A DNA stretch of 63,315 bases from Streptomyces sparsogenes (GTDB lineage Bacteria; Actinomycetota; Actinomycetes; Streptomycetales; Streptomycetaceae). The notes below the pieces were generated by a model. That model saw nothing but the letters and a program-made list of their open reading frames with translations. It searched no databases and was not told the origin of the DNA. Location of the stretch: the NCBI RefSeq assembly GCF_001704635.1, contig NZ_MAXF01000129.1, forward strand, positions 1-63,315. The letters are read 5' to 3'. Every line of letters begins with the position of its first letter. The first letter of the stretch is position 1. Made by a program: the position numbers and the translations under genes. Positions 1 to 8,180 of the stretch are shown one piece after another.

Positions 1-7
1 GCTAATG

Positions 8-78
8 AGGTGGAGACGGGATTTGAACCCGTGTAGACGGCTTTGCAGGCCGTTGCCTCGCCTCTCGGCCACTCCACC
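8..78 (-). tRNA. tRNA-Cys (anticodon GCA)
   Basis: Read on the minus strand the sequence folds as a full cloverleaf. The acceptor stem GGTGGAG pairs with CTCCACC, the anticodon loop CTGCAAA carries GCA, and the T-arm contains GGTTCAAATCC. No CCA is encoded. It lies 26 bp downstream of tRNA-Gly on the same strand, so the two are probably co-transcribed. Confidence 0.95.
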
Positions 79-104
79 ACGCAGGGGCCGGAACCCCCAC
101 TCCG

Positions 105-177
105 AGCGGACGACGAGATTCGAACTCGCGACCCTCACCTTGGCAAGGTGATGCTCTACCAACTGAGCCACGTCCGC
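105..177 (-). tRNA. tRNA-Gly (anticodon GCC)
   Basis: Minus-strand cloverleaf: acceptor GCGGACG/CGTCCGC, D-arm GCTCAGTTGGTAGAGC, anticodon arm CACCT-TGCCA-AGGTG with anticodon GCC, and T-loop TTCGAAT. It is the upstream member of a Gly-Cys tRNA pair. The 182 bp to its right, up to the pabB-like gene, hold no gene that I can see. Confidence 0.95.
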
Positions 178-359
178 AGGTGTCGTTTCTCCGGGGCGCT
201 TCCGCGTCCCGGCGACGTGTTGAACTCTAGCGGATTCCGCAGCCAGCTCAAATTCCGTTTGCGCAGGGTGCTCCTTCCGTTTCCGCAGCGTGCCGCCCTG
301 CCCGCGGCCGGAAGCCCCTCCCGCCGCGTCCCCGGGACCACCGCCCTAGACTCGCAACC

Positions 360-1412
360 GTGTACGACCTGCCCCCTCTGGCTCGCTTCGGCGGCCTCGT
401 CGCCACCGGTCTCCGCGAGGTGACCAGCGACCCCGCGGCCCTGGACTCCGAGGGCTTCTGGGCGGTGGTCGCCGACTTCGAGGGCGGCCTGGTCTGTGCC
501 CGCTTCGAGGACGTACGACCCGAGCCCGTCCCGGCGCCCGGCCGCTGGCGCGGCCCCGCCCCCGAGGACTGGACCTCGTCGCTGGACCGCGCCGCCTACA
601 CCGAGGGCGTACGGCGCATCCGGCGGCGCATCGCGGCGGGGGAGGTGTACCAGGCGAACCTGTGCCGGGTGCTGACCGCGCCGCTGCCCGACCCCGACCG
701 CGCCGACGTGGACCAGCTGAGCGCGCTGCTGGCCCTGGGCAACCCCGCCCCGTACGCCGGCACCGTCCGCCTGCCGGACCACGGCGTCGAGGTCGCCACG
801 GCCTCGCCCGAGCTCTTCCTGCGGCGCGCCGGGCGGACCGTCGAGTCCGGGCCGATCAAGGGCACCGGGCGCGAGGCGGCGGACCTGCTGGAGAAGGACC
901 ACGCCGAGAACGTGATGATCGTGGACCTGGTCCGCAACGACCTGGGGCGGGTCTGCGCCACCGGCTCGGTGACCGTGCCCGCCCTGTGCGCGATCGAAGA
1001 GCACCCCGGACTGGTCCACCTCGTGTCCACCGTGCGCGGCGAACTGGCGGCCGGCGCGGGCTGGCCCGAGCTGTTCGCGGCCGCCTTTCCGCCCGGCTCC
1101 GTCACCGGAGCGCCCAAGTCCAGCGCGCTGCGCGTCATCGAGGAGCTCGAGACGGCGCCCCGCGGCCCGTACTGCGGCGGCGTCGGCTGGGTGGACGCGG
1201 ACCGGGGCACCGGCGAGCTGGCGGTCGGGATACGCACCTTCTGGATCGACCGCGCGGCCGCCGGCGGCCCCGTGCTGCGCTTCGGTACCGGAGCGGGCAT
1301 CACCTGGGGCTCCGACCCGGAGCGCGAATGGGACGAAACCGAACTCAAGGCCGCCCGACTGCTCTCCGTGGCGTCGGGCGCGCCCCAGCCGACGGGAGGC
1401 ACCGCACGATGA
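360..1412 (+). CDS. PabB-like chorismate-binding enzyme (aminodeoxychorismate synthase component I family)
   Basis: 350 aa chorismate-utilising enzyme. The catalytic-domain blocks are in the expected order: EVYQANL (95-101), GPIKGT (164-169), MIVDLVRNDLGR (186-197), SVTGAPK (247-253) and YCGGVGW (271-277). It is shorter than full PabB/TrpE proteins because the N-terminal subdomain is reduced. The GTG start has no clear Shine-Dalgarno, so the mRNA may be leaderless. Its stop overlaps the start of the next gene (ATGA), a class IV aminotransferase. Together they suggest conversion of chorismate to aminodeoxychorismate and then p-aminobenzoate for folate. No glutamine amidotransferase subunit is adjacent. 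The exact substrate specificity is inferred from this pairing. Confidence 0.88.
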   Translation: MYDLPPLARFGGLVATGLREVTSDPAALDSEGFWAVVADFEGGLVCARFEDVRPEPVPAPGRWRGPAPEDWTSSLDRAAYTEGVRRIRRRIAAGEVYQANLCRVLTAPLPDPDRADVDQLSALLALGNPAPYAGTVRLPDHGVEVATASPELFLRRAGRTVESGPIKGTGREAADLLEKDHAENVMIVDLVRNDLGRVCATGSVTVPALCAIEEHPGLVHLVSTVRGELAAGAGWPELFAAAFPPGSVTGAPKSSALRVIEELETAPRGPYCGGVGWVDADRGTGELAVGIRTFWIDRAAAGGPVLRFGTGAGITWGSDPEREWDETELKAARLLSVASGAPQPTGGTAR

Positions 1413-2236
1413 CACTCGCCATCTGGCTCGACGGTTCGCTGAGGGAGGCGGACAGCGCGCGGGTGTCCGTCCTCGACCATGGGCTGACGGTCGGCGACGG
1501 GGTCTTCGAGACGGTCAAGGCAGTCGACGGACAGGCCTTCGCGCTCACCCGCCATCTGCACCGGCTGGCCGGCTCGGCCCGCGGCCTGGGGCTGCCGGAA
1601 CCGGACCTGGACGAGGTGCGGCGCGCCTGCGCGGCGGTGCTGGAGGCCGGCCCGGTGCCGCTCGGCCGGCTGCGGATCACCTACACGGGAGGGGTCTCAC
1701 CGCTCGGCTCCGACCGGGGCACGGCGGGACCGACGCTGGTCGTCGCGCTCGTCGAGACCGAGCGGCGGCCCGATACGACCGCGGTGATCACCGTCCCGTG
1801 GACCCGCAACGAGCGCGGGGCGCTGGCCGGGCTGAAGACCACCTCGTACGGCGAGAACGTCGTGGCGCTCGCCCGCGCGCGGGAGCGCGGCGCGAGCGAG
1901 GCGCTGTTCGCCAACACCCTCGGGCGGCTGTGCGAGGGCACGGGGTCCAACGTCTTCGTGGTCCTCGACGGGGAGCTGCACACCCCGCCGCTCGCCTCCG
2001 GCTGCCTCGCCGGCATCACCCGGCAGCTCGTGCTCGACTGGGTGGGCGCCAAGGAGACGGATCTGCCGTTCGACGTGCTGGAACGGGCGGAGGAGATCTT
2101 CCTGACCTCCACCACCCGGGACGTCCAGGCGCTCCACCGGCTGGACGAGCGGCCGCTGCCCGGCGCGCCCGGCCCCGTCACCGCGCGGGCGATGCGGATC
2201 TTCGCCGAGCGGGCGGCCGACGACCTCGACCCCTGA
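1409..2236 (+). CDS. class IV aminotransferase, probable 4-amino-4-deoxychorismate lyase
   Basis: 275 aa PLP enzyme of fold type IV (branched-chain aminotransferase / PabC family). The likely Schiff-base lysine is K143, in GLKTTSYGEN. The downstream EGTGSNVF and GITRQL blocks are the usual phosphate-binding and C-terminal elements. The ATG overlaps the stop of the PabB-like gene by 4 bp and is preceded by GGGAGG, which indicates translational coupling. Next to a chorismate-binding enzyme, aminodeoxychorismate lyase is the most economical role. A D-amino-acid or branched-chain transaminase cannot be excluded from sequence alone. Confidence 0.85.
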   Translation: MTLAIWLDGSLREADSARVSVLDHGLTVGDGVFETVKAVDGQAFALTRHLHRLAGSARGLGLPEPDLDEVRRACAAVLEAGPVPLGRLRITYTGGVSPLGSDRGTAGPTLVVALVETERRPDTTAVITVPWTRNERGALAGLKTTSYGENVVALARARERGASEALFANTLGRLCEGTGSNVFVVLDGELHTPPLASGCLAGITRQLVLDWVGAKETDLPFDVLERAEEIFLTSTTRDVQALHRLDERPLPGAPGPVTARAMRIFAERAADDLDP

Positions 2237-2279
2237 AAAACCTGGTGACGACCGCCCGCAGGGCAGGTAGAACACCATC

Positions 2280-3110
2280 GTGACCACTACCCTGCGGCCC
2301 ACCGGGCCGGAACAGCGCACCGAGAACGGCGGGCGGGCCCGCTCGTACGAGGTGACCGTCAACGGCCGCCCCATCGGCTCCCTCCAGCTCGCCACCGACG
2401 AGCGGCTGGGCGCGGATGTCGGGCGGATAGAGCGGCTGGACATCGACGCGCCGGACCGGCACCGCGGCCGCGGCACGGTCGCCGCGCTGGCCGCCGAGGA
2501 GGTGCTGCGCGGCTGGGGCTGCACGCAGGTGGCGGTGAGCATCCCGGCAGAGGCCACGGCCGGGCTCGGGCTCGCGGGGGCGCTCGGCTTCGGCGAGCGC
2601 AGCCGCAACATGGTCAAGGAGCTGACCGAGGCTCCCGAGCTGCCGCCGGGCAGCGAGGTACGGCCCATGGGGGAGGCGGAGTACCCGGCCTGGCTCGAGC
2701 ACGAGCGGGCGGACTACATCCGCGACTGGCTGGAGCGCGGGGTGTCCGAGGAGGCGGCCCGGGCCAAGGCCGACGCCGAGTACCCCACCCTCCTGCCGGA
2801 CGGCCCCGCGACGCCGGGCGCCCTGCTGCGCGTCCTCGCCCATCGTGGCACGGACGTGGGCACCATATGGGTCTCGCTGCGCCCGGGGGAGTCCCCGGAG
2901 GCGTACGTCTTCTCGGTGCTGGTCGCCGAGGAGTACCGCGGCCACGGCCACGGCCGCACCCTCATGCTGGCCGCCGAGCGAGACGCCCTGGAGGCGGGGG
3001 CCCGCGCGATCGGGCTGCACGTCTTCGGCGGCAACACCCCGGCCCTGCGGCTGTACGAGTCGCTCGGCTACCGGTCGACCCAGTACCACCTCTACAAGCG
3101 GCTGCTCTGA
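2280..3110 (+). CDS. GNAT acetyltransferase with two tandem GNAT domains
   Basis: 276 aa protein with two GNAT folds. The N-terminal half has an acetyl-CoA pyrophosphate-binding loop of the form RGRGT at about residues 60-64. The C-terminal half has YRGHGHGRTL followed by a typical final block (GNTPALRLYESLGY). The GTG start lies 44 bp after the aminotransferase stop. The substrate is unknown; tandem GNAT proteins in actinomycetes include mycothiol synthase-like enzymes, but nothing here proves that role. Confidence 0.85.
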   Translation: MTTTLRPTGPEQRTENGGRARSYEVTVNGRPIGSLQLATDERLGADVGRIERLDIDAPDRHRGRGTVAALAAEEVLRGWGCTQVAVSIPAEATAGLGLAGALGFGERSRNMVKELTEAPELPPGSEVRPMGEAEYPAWLEHERADYIRDWLERGVSEEAARAKADAEYPTLLPDGPATPGALLRVLAHRGTDVGTIWVSLRPGESPEAYVFSVLVAEEYRGHGHGRTLMLAAERDALEAGARAIGLHVFGGNTPALRLYESLGYRSTQYHLYKRLL

Positions 3111-3159
3111 CGCCGCGGCCGCGCTGACCGCGCGGCTGCTCCGGCCCCCGGGCCCCGGC

Positions 3160-3711
3160 TCAGCCGGCGAGCAGCCGGTCGGCGATCTCCTCGACGCGTT
3201 CGCGCAGCCCCTCCTGGCTCTTCCCGCCGTCGAGCCGCTCCCCGCCGATCACATACGTCGGGGTGCCGGTCACCCCGATCGCCTTGCCCTCGGCCTGGTC
3301 CGCGTCCACGATCAGGATGTGCCGGCCGTCGATCAGCGCGGTGTCCATCTCCTCGGCGTCCAGGCCCAGCTCCCGGGCGACCTCCACCAGCACCACCTCG
3401 CCGCGCGAGGCCAGCTCCTCGGCCCGGGCCAGGACGGCCTCGGCGTACGGCCAGCCCCGGCCCTGCACGATGGCCTCCTCGAGGGCCTGGGCGGCGGCGT
3501 GGGCGTGCTGGTGGCGCTCCAGCGGGAAGTGCCGTATCCGGATCTCCAGGGCGTCGCCGTAGCGGGCGCGCAGCGCGTCCAGGTCGGTCTGCGCGGTACG
3601 GCAGTCGGGGCACTGGAGCTCGCACCACACATCCAGCACGACGGGCTGGGGGCGGCCGGGGCCGGCCCCTTCACCGGGGCCGGGGGACGGAGAGGGCTGG
3701 GGGTCGCTCAT
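3160..3711 (-). CDS. DsbA-family thiol oxidoreductase, cytoplasmic type
   Basis: 183 aa protein with a thioredoxin-fold active site C34-P-D-C37 and the cis-proline motif GVTGTPTY near the C-terminus, separated by a helical insertion as in DsbA/FrnE-like proteins. The N-terminus is Pro/Gly-rich with no signal peptide or membrane segment, so it probably acts in the cytoplasm. I chose ATG 3711, preceded by GGAAG; a longer reading frame exists upstream but is low-complexity and lacks support. It converges on the GNAT gene. Confidence 0.8.
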   Translation of the reverse strand: MSDPQPSPSPGPGEGAGPGRPQPVVLDVWCELQCPDCRTAQTDLDALRARYGDALEIRIRHFPLERHQHAHAAAQALEEAIVQGRGWPYAEAVLARAEELASRGEVVLVEVARELGLDAEEMDTALIDGRHILIVDADQAEGKAIGVTGTPTYVIGGERLDGGKSQEGLRERVEEIADRLLAG

Positions 3712-3923
3712 GGGGCCAGTCTTCCAGCCGGAGCCGGGTCCTCCGAATCCGGACCGCGACATCGGGCCCCGGCGGCCTCGCCTCGCGGGCTCCTCCCCGG
3801 CGGCCTCGCCCCCGGGGAGGAGCGCTGCCCGGAGATGTCCCTGATCCTTCTCCCCGGCACGGCCCTCATGCCGTCGCGAGGGTGCACGATGGGAACTCGG
3901 CACCCGATCGGCAGGAGGACCCG

Positions 3924-4361
3924 ATGCTGCTGACTGACACGGTCTGCGCCGCGGCATCCGCGGCGGGCCTCGCTGTCGCCTTCGTGACGGCGTACCGCAG
4001 GCGTTTCCTGGCCGCGACCCGTATCGCCGGCTACGCCCTGCTGCCGGTGGGCCTGGCGATGACGGGCGTCCTGGACTGGGTCGCCGACCTGGTCTTCAAG
4101 CCGGCCGTCTGGCTGGGCTTCGGGGTGCTCGGCCTGTCCTGGCTGCTGCTCGCGGTGAGCCGCGCGGTGGAGCGCCGCCGGGGCGGCGGCACCCGCGAGG
4201 AGCGGCGCGCGGCGGCGGAGCGGGGCGGGGCCCCCGCGCTGGGCGCCGGCGGCGGTACCCGCGGGCCCGGGCGGACCAGGGGAGCGACCAAGTCCGGAGC
4301 CAGCTCGGGCACGGACGACTTCTCGGATATCGAGGCCATTCTCAAAAAGCACGGAATCTGA
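3924..4361 (+). CDS. small membrane protein of unknown function
   Basis: 145 aa. Two or three hydrophobic segments lie in the first 80 residues, followed by a basic, Gly/Arg-rich linker and a C-terminal tail ending SDIEAILKKHGI. Such a short acidic/amphipathic tail recurs in several actinobacterial membrane proteins. ATG 3924 is preceded by a perfect AGGAGG at 3913-3918, which decides the start over an upstream in-frame ATG. I do not recognise a named function. Confidence 0.7.
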   Translation: MLLTDTVCAAASAAGLAVAFVTAYRRRFLAATRIAGYALLPVGLAMTGVLDWVADLVFKPAVWLGFGVLGLSWLLLAVSRAVERRRGGGTREERRAAAERGGAPALGAGGGTRGPGRTRGATKSGASSGTDDFSDIEAILKKHGI

Positions 4362-4414
4362 CGCTCAACCGGTCAATTACGGCTCCCCGGCCGCGGGCAT
4401 GGTTCCCCTGCGCC

Positions 4415-4600
4415 ATGATCTTCCGCGAGATGCCGCACACACCCGGGGAGCGATCCCCTATCGAAACACCCCCCGCACCGCCGAGCGAGGAGCCGCGTGG
4501 CTGTCTCTTCGCCCTCTCCCAGCCCCCGCTGATGCTCTTCCTCGCGTTCGTGGGCACCCTGCTGTTCGTCACCGCCCTCCACGACCTCCACCGGTGGTGA
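4415..4600 (+). CDS. small predicted single-pass membrane protein
   Basis: 61 aa reading frame with a polar, proline-rich N-terminus and one hydrophobic segment (about residues 36-56, PLMLFLAFVGTLLFVTAL). Third-position GC is high, which favours real coding. There is no Shine-Dalgarno before the ATG, so start and expression are uncertain. It sits 53 bp after the preceding membrane protein, in the same direction, and converges on the CGNR gene. Function unknown. Confidence 0.45.
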   Translation: MIFREMPHTPGERSPIETPPAPPSEEPRGCLFALSQPPLMLFLAFVGTLLFVTALHDLHRW

Positions 4601-4618
4601 GCGCCCATCGCCGGGCGC

Positions 4619-5176
4619 TCAGCCGGCGGCCTCCCGGCGCCGGGCGCGGTAGGCGGCCACATGCAGACGATTGCCGCAGGTGCGGCTGTCGCAGTAGCGG
4701 CGCGAGCGGTTGCGCGAGAGGTCGACGAAGGCGTACCCGCAGTCCGGCGCCTCGCAGCGGCGCAGCCGCCCCCGCTCGCCCGCCTCCAGGAGGAACACCA
4801 GCGCCATGCCGCCGTCGGCGGCGAGGTGGTCGGCCAGCGACGCCCCAGGAGCGAAGTAGTGCACATGCCAGTCGTAGCCGTCGTGGTCGGTGAGCCGGGG
4901 CGTGGTGCCCGCCGCGGCGACCATCGCGTTGAGCAGCTCGGCGGCGCGCCGGGTGTCGGGCGCGGCGAAGACCTCGGCGAACCGGGCGCGCACCGCCCGC
5001 ACGGCCACCAGGTCCCGCTCCTCGAGCGTGCCGACGTCGCTGATGGCGTGGTGCGCCACGAAGCGGCGCAGCGCGTCGACGTCTGTCAGGCCGTCCGGGC
5101 CGTCGCCCTCGGGGGTGGTGTTCACCAGGGCGACGACCGCGTCGAGCGCGCACCGGGTGTCGTGGTTGATCAGCAC
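4619..5176 (-). CDS. CGNR zinc-finger domain protein (ABATE domain), probable regulator
   Basis: 185 aa. The C-terminus carries the CGNR zinc-finger signature: C-x4-C in RRCEAPDCGYAF, followed by SRRYCDSRTCGNRL. The N-terminal two thirds match the stress-associated ABATE-type domain usual in this family. Members are predicted nucleic-acid-binding regulators. The GTG start at 5176 is preceded by AGGGAG. The upstream DNA holds six 14-bp tandem repeats (5244-5327), where a promoter would be expected. The target genes are unknown. Confidence 0.85.
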   Translation of the reverse strand: MLINHDTRCALDAVVALVNTTPEGDGPDGLTDVDALRRFVAHHAISDVGTLEERDLVAVRAVRARFAEVFAAPDTRRAAELLNAMVAAAGTTPRLTDHDGYDWHVHYFAPGASLADHLAADGGMALVFLLEAGERGRLRRCEAPDCGYAFVDLSRNRSRRYCDSRTCGNRLHVAAYRARRREAAG

Positions 5177-5243
5177 GGTTGGCTCCCTGGCCGGCCGGAT
5201 CGGAGGCTGCACTCGCCTGCCCTTCGATCTGACCGACTCTAGC

Positions 5244-5327
5244 GGCGTTCCCGACACGGCGTTCCCGACACCGCGTTCCCCACACGGCGGTGCCGCCGCC
5301 GCGTTCCCGACACGGCGGTGCCGCCGC
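5244..5327. repeat. six tandem 14-bp repeats upstream of the CGNR gene
   Basis: Units start at 5244, 5258, 5272, 5286, 5300 and 5314. Units 1, 2, 3 and 5 are near-identical forms of SGCGTTCCCSACAC. Units 4 and 6 are an exact second form, GGCGGTGCCGCCGC. The array lies between the CGNR start (68 bp away) and the ssgB stop. Confidence 0.9.
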
Positions 5328-5459
5328 CGCGGACGGCTCCGCGGCGACGGCACCGTCGCCTGCCTATGACGTTGTCGGTATGTCACTGCCTTCATGCCGC
5401 GGCCGGGCTCGCGCCGTCTCCCCGAGTCGGACGGCCGCGCGCTCAGCTCTCTCCGGGTC

Positions 5460-5873
5460 TCAGCTCTCCGCCAGGATGTGGGAGAGCTCCGTGTCGAGGT
5501 CGAAATGACGGTGTTCGGTGCCGGGTGGCACCGCGGCGTCGGTCCGCTTCAGGAACGACTCCAGGGCCCGCGCCGGGGCTTCGAGCAGAGCCTCTCCCTC
5601 CGGGGAGCTCAGGGCGATGCAGACGACGCCCTGCCCATGGCTGCGGGACGGCCACACGCGGACGTCGCCGGTGCCCGTGGGCCGGTGCAGGCCCTCGGCG
5701 AGCAGGTCGCGGGCGAAGACCCATTCGACCGTCTCTTCGGCTCCGGTGTGGAAGGTGGCGTGCACGGCGTAGGGATCGGCCGTGTCGTACCGCAGGCCCG
5801 CGGGTACAGGCAGTGAGGACTCGCTCGACACAACGAGGCGCAGGTGCAGCTCGCAGCTGACCGTGGTGTTCAT
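5460..5873 (-). CDS. ssgB: SsgB, sporulation-septation activator (SsgA-like protein)
   Basis: 137 aa, the standard length of SsgB. It begins MNTTVSCELHLRLVV and ends TELSHILAES, and it appears essentially the same as the S. coelicolor protein as I remember it. SsgB is a cytosolic SsgA-like protein that, with SsgA, places FtsZ at future septum sites in aerial hyphae. It is needed for sporulation-specific cell division. I chose ATG 5873 because family members start there; an upstream in-frame start would add an unconserved basic segment. ssgB is a known developmental target (sigma-H, BldD), but I could not identify a convincing operator in the 191-bp intergenic region. Confidence 0.95.
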   Translation of the reverse strand: MNTTVSCELHLRLVVSSESSLPVPAGLRYDTADPYAVHATFHTGAEETVEWVFARDLLAEGLHRPTGTGDVRVWPSRSHGQGVVCIALSSPEGEALLEAPARALESFLKRTDAAVPPGTEHRHFDLDTELSHILAES

Positions 5874-6064
5874 AAGCGCCAGGGCCTTTCGCTCAGTGTG
5901 CGCTCGGGGATTCGCACGTCGGCGAAATCGACATGCCACCTACGGTGCCGTTGTAAACCCCTCTGCCCGTTTTGTGGTCCTTCCAGTAGCTCTAGCAGCG
6001 CAGTCTCCGGGTGGTCGGTACCGCCATTCCGGTGAACGGTTTTCGATCAGGTAGGTTGGGTCAC

Positions 6065-6520
6065 ATGAACGCGGAGAGTGACGAGCGGCAGGGGGTCACC
6101 GAGCCGGCGGCCCCGGGGCCCGCGGCGGGGGAGGGCGCTGCCGAGGAGCCGGCGCTCGGCTCGCGGGCGCCGCAGTTCATCCAGAGGTCCCGGGCGCTCC
6201 ACCTGAGCTGGCAGGTCGGGGTGTTCATCGTCGGGCTCGCGGTGGTGGTCGTCGGCATCATCATGCTGCCGCTGCCCGGCCCCGGGTGGCTGGTGATCTT
6301 CGCCGGCATGGCGATCTGGGCGACCGAGTTCGTCTGGGCCCAGCTGGTGCTGCGCTGGACCAAGCGCAAGGTCACCGAGGCGGCGCAGCGCGCCCTCGAC
6401 CCCCGGGTGCGCAAGCGCAACCTCATCCTGACCACGATCGCCGCGGTGATCTGCGCCGCGGCGGTGGCGGTGTACGTGGTGAAGTTCGGCCTCGTCATGC
6501 CGTGGAAGATCAAGGAGTGA
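6065..6520 (+). CDS. PGPGW-type transmembrane protein (TIGR02611 family)
   Basis: 151 aa. It has a disordered acidic N-terminus, then two transmembrane segments flanking the motif LPLPGPGWLVIFAG, which defines the PGPGW family, and a third hydrophobic segment near the C-terminus. The ATG at 6065 is divergent from ssgB. The family is widespread in actinobacteria and has no established function. Confidence 0.85.
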   Translation: MNAESDERQGVTEPAAPGPAAGEGAAEEPALGSRAPQFIQRSRALHLSWQVGVFIVGLAVVVVGIIMLPLPGPGWLVIFAGMAIWATEFVWAQLVLRWTKRKVTEAAQRALDPRVRKRNLILTTIAAVICAAAVAVYVVKFGLVMPWKIKE

Positions 6521-6597
6521 CGGCCGGGGGTGGCCGGCCCTGAGCCGGCCGTGGTCGGGGGCATGGTTCGGCATGCGCTAATGTTGGGCGTGCGCCA

Positions 6598-6669
6598 GGG
6601 CGATTAGCTCAGTGGGAGAGCGCTTCGTTCACACCGAAGAGGTCACTGGTTCGAACCCAGTATCGCCCA
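6598..6669 (+). tRNA. tRNA-Val (anticodon CAC)
   Basis: 72-nt cloverleaf: acceptor GGGCGAT/ATCGCCC, D-arm GCTC/GAGC, anticodon arm CTTCG-TTCACAC-CGAAG with anticodon CAC (reads GUG), and T-arm ACTGG/CCAGT with TTCGAAC. A TAATGT -10-like hexamer lies at 6579-6584. It is followed by two tandem hairpin terminators. A defective copy lies at 11841-11907. Confidence 0.95.
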
Positions 6670-6675
6670 CCCTGG

Positions 6676-6720
6676 ACCGAGGGCCCGGAGGCTTCATGCC
6701 TCCGGGCCCTCGGTGTTTTC
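6676..6720 (+). terminator. rho-independent terminator after tRNA-Val
   Basis: A perfect 17-bp inverted repeat (left arm 6676-6692, right arm 6698-6714) with a TTCAT loop is followed by GTTTTC. It begins 6 bp after the tRNA. Confidence 0.9.
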
Positions 6721-6752
6721 GCGCCCCGTCCTGACCGGACGGGGCGCTTTTG
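6721..6752 (+). terminator. second tandem terminator
   Basis: An 11-bp stem (GCGCCCCGTCC / GGACGGGGCGC) with loop TGACC is followed by TTTT. It directly abuts the previous hairpin, so transcription from the tRNA is insulated twice from the sugar-transport operon. Confidence 0.85.
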
Positions 6753-6754
6753 GT

Positions 6755-6843
6755 GAAGCGCTTCGAATTGATTCTGCCCGAACCGTTGACGTCCGGGGGA
6801 GACGTTCATAACTTAGCCCGGCAAGCGCTTTCCTAAAACGTTT
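6755..6843 (+). promoter_or_regulatory. three LacI-family-type operator palindromes upstream of the sugar ABC operon
   Basis: Perfect palindromes with a central CG step are seen at 6755-6764 (GAAGCGCTTC), 6823-6830 (AAGCGCTT) and 6836-6843 (AAACGTTT, within TAAAACGTTTCA). LacI-family repressors of sugar operons bind such CG-centred palindromes. The sites lie 47-135 bp before the solute-binding protein start. No LacI-family gene is in the window, so the regulator would act from elsewhere. Confidence 0.7.
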
Positions 6844-6889
6844 CAAGGCTCGTTGGGCAGTCGGACGACCTGCCCGGGAGGGGCGTCTC

Positions 6890-8170
6890 ATGAGTGCTCG
6901 ATGGGTGCGGAGGAGCGGAAGACTGCGGGCGGCCGCGGTGGGCCTGCTCGCGCTGGGGCTGCTGGCCTCGGGATGCGGGGGCGGCAGCGGTGGCTCCGGC
7001 GACGGCACGGTGACCATCCGCTACTCCTGGTGGGGGGCGAAGGACCGCGCCGAGATGATCCAGAAGACGGTCGAGCTGTTCGAGAAGAAGTACCCGAACA
7101 TCAAGGTGAAGACGGACTTCGCCGAGTACGCCGACTTCTGGAGCAAGTTCAACACCCAGGCGGCGGGCGGCAACCCGCCCGACGTGTTCCAGAACTCGGT
7201 CGCGTTCCTGCGCAAGTACGGCGAGAAGAACATCCTGCTCGACCTGAACCAGCAGGTGAAGGCCGGAAACCTCAGCATGAAGGACTTCCGGGCCGGGCTG
7301 GAGAAGGCCGGCGAGGTGGACGGCAAGCTCTACGGCGTGCCCGTCGGCGCCAACACCTTCGCGCTGTTCTACGACCCCACCGAGTTCAAGAAGGCCGGGG
7401 TGACCCCCAAGGACGGCTGGACCTGGGACGAGTTCTTCTCCGCCGCCCAGAAGGTCAGCAAGAACGGGGACGGCCTCTACGGCGCCGGCGACAACGCCGG
7501 GGTGATGTACCTCTACGACCTGTATCTGCGCCAGGAGGGCAAGGCCTTCTTCACCGAGGACAAGAAGCTCGGCTTCACCGAGGACGACCTCAAGAAATGG
7601 TGGGGCGACTGGTACGGCAGGAACAAGGACGGCGTACTGGTCCCGGCCAAGAAGGCCGAGCAGGTCAAGCCCAAGGCCACGATCAGCGCCGACCTCGCCG
7701 CCGCCGAGTTCACCTGGGACAACTTCCTGGTCCGCTTCGCGGCCGAGACCAAGACCGATCTCGACCTCGGCCCGATCCCGACCCTGGACGGGAAGAAGAC
7801 CGGGCAGTACCTCTCCTCCCTGATGCTGAGCGGCTCCGCCCGCACCCAGCACCCCAAGGAAGTCGCGAAGTTCATCGACTTCATGACCCACGACCCCGAG
7901 GTCGGCAAGATCATGGGCTACAACCGCGGGGTGCTGCCCACCAACGCGCAGTACGAGGCGTTCAAGCCCACCGGAGTGAACGCCAAGATCGCCAAGTACG
8001 AGGAGAGCGTCACCGACAAGCTGGAACCGATCACTCCGCACCCGGCCGGCGCGGATGTCGCGGAGGCCGCCTTCCTGCGCATCTACGGCCAGGTCGCGCA
8101 GGGCAAGACCTCGGTGGACGACGCCGTCGACCAGTTCTTCAGCGAGGCGAAGACCGCGCTCGGCTCCTGA
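6890..8170 (+). CDS. carbohydrate ABC transporter solute-binding lipoprotein
   Basis: 426 aa extracytoplasmic binding protein of the MalE-like (family 1) type. A basic N-terminus and hydrophobic core lead to the lipobox LASGC with lipidation Cys29. The mature part begins with a Gly/Ser linker and TVTIRYSWWGAKDRAE. The ATG is preceded by GGGAGGGG. It is first in an operon with two permeases and a DUF624 protein, downstream of LacI-type operators. The sugar cannot be named from sequence. Confidence 0.9.
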   Translation: MSARWVRRSGRLRAAAVGLLALGLLASGCGGGSGGSGDGTVTIRYSWWGAKDRAEMIQKTVELFEKKYPNIKVKTDFAEYADFWSKFNTQAAGGNPPDVFQNSVAFLRKYGEKNILLDLNQQVKAGNLSMKDFRAGLEKAGEVDGKLYGVPVGANTFALFYDPTEFKKAGVTPKDGWTWDEFFSAAQKVSKNGDGLYGAGDNAGVMYLYDLYLRQEGKAFFTEDKKLGFTEDDLKKWWGDWYGRNKDGVLVPAKKAEQVKPKATISADLAAAEFTWDNFLVRFAAETKTDLDLGPIPTLDGKKTGQYLSSLMLSGSARTQHPKEVAKFIDFMTHDPEVGKIMGYNRGVLPTNAQYEAFKPTGVNAKIAKYEESVTDKLEPITPHPAGADVAEAAFLRIYGQVAQGKTSVDDAVDQFFSEAKTALGS

Positions 8171-8180
8171 GGAGAGCTCC

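Noticed and set aside
5874..6064. A BldD or sigma-H site in the ssgB promoter region
   Set aside because: ssgB is known to depend on these regulators, but no match to TNAC-N5-GTNA was found, and the GTTT element seen lacks a convincing partner at the right spacing.
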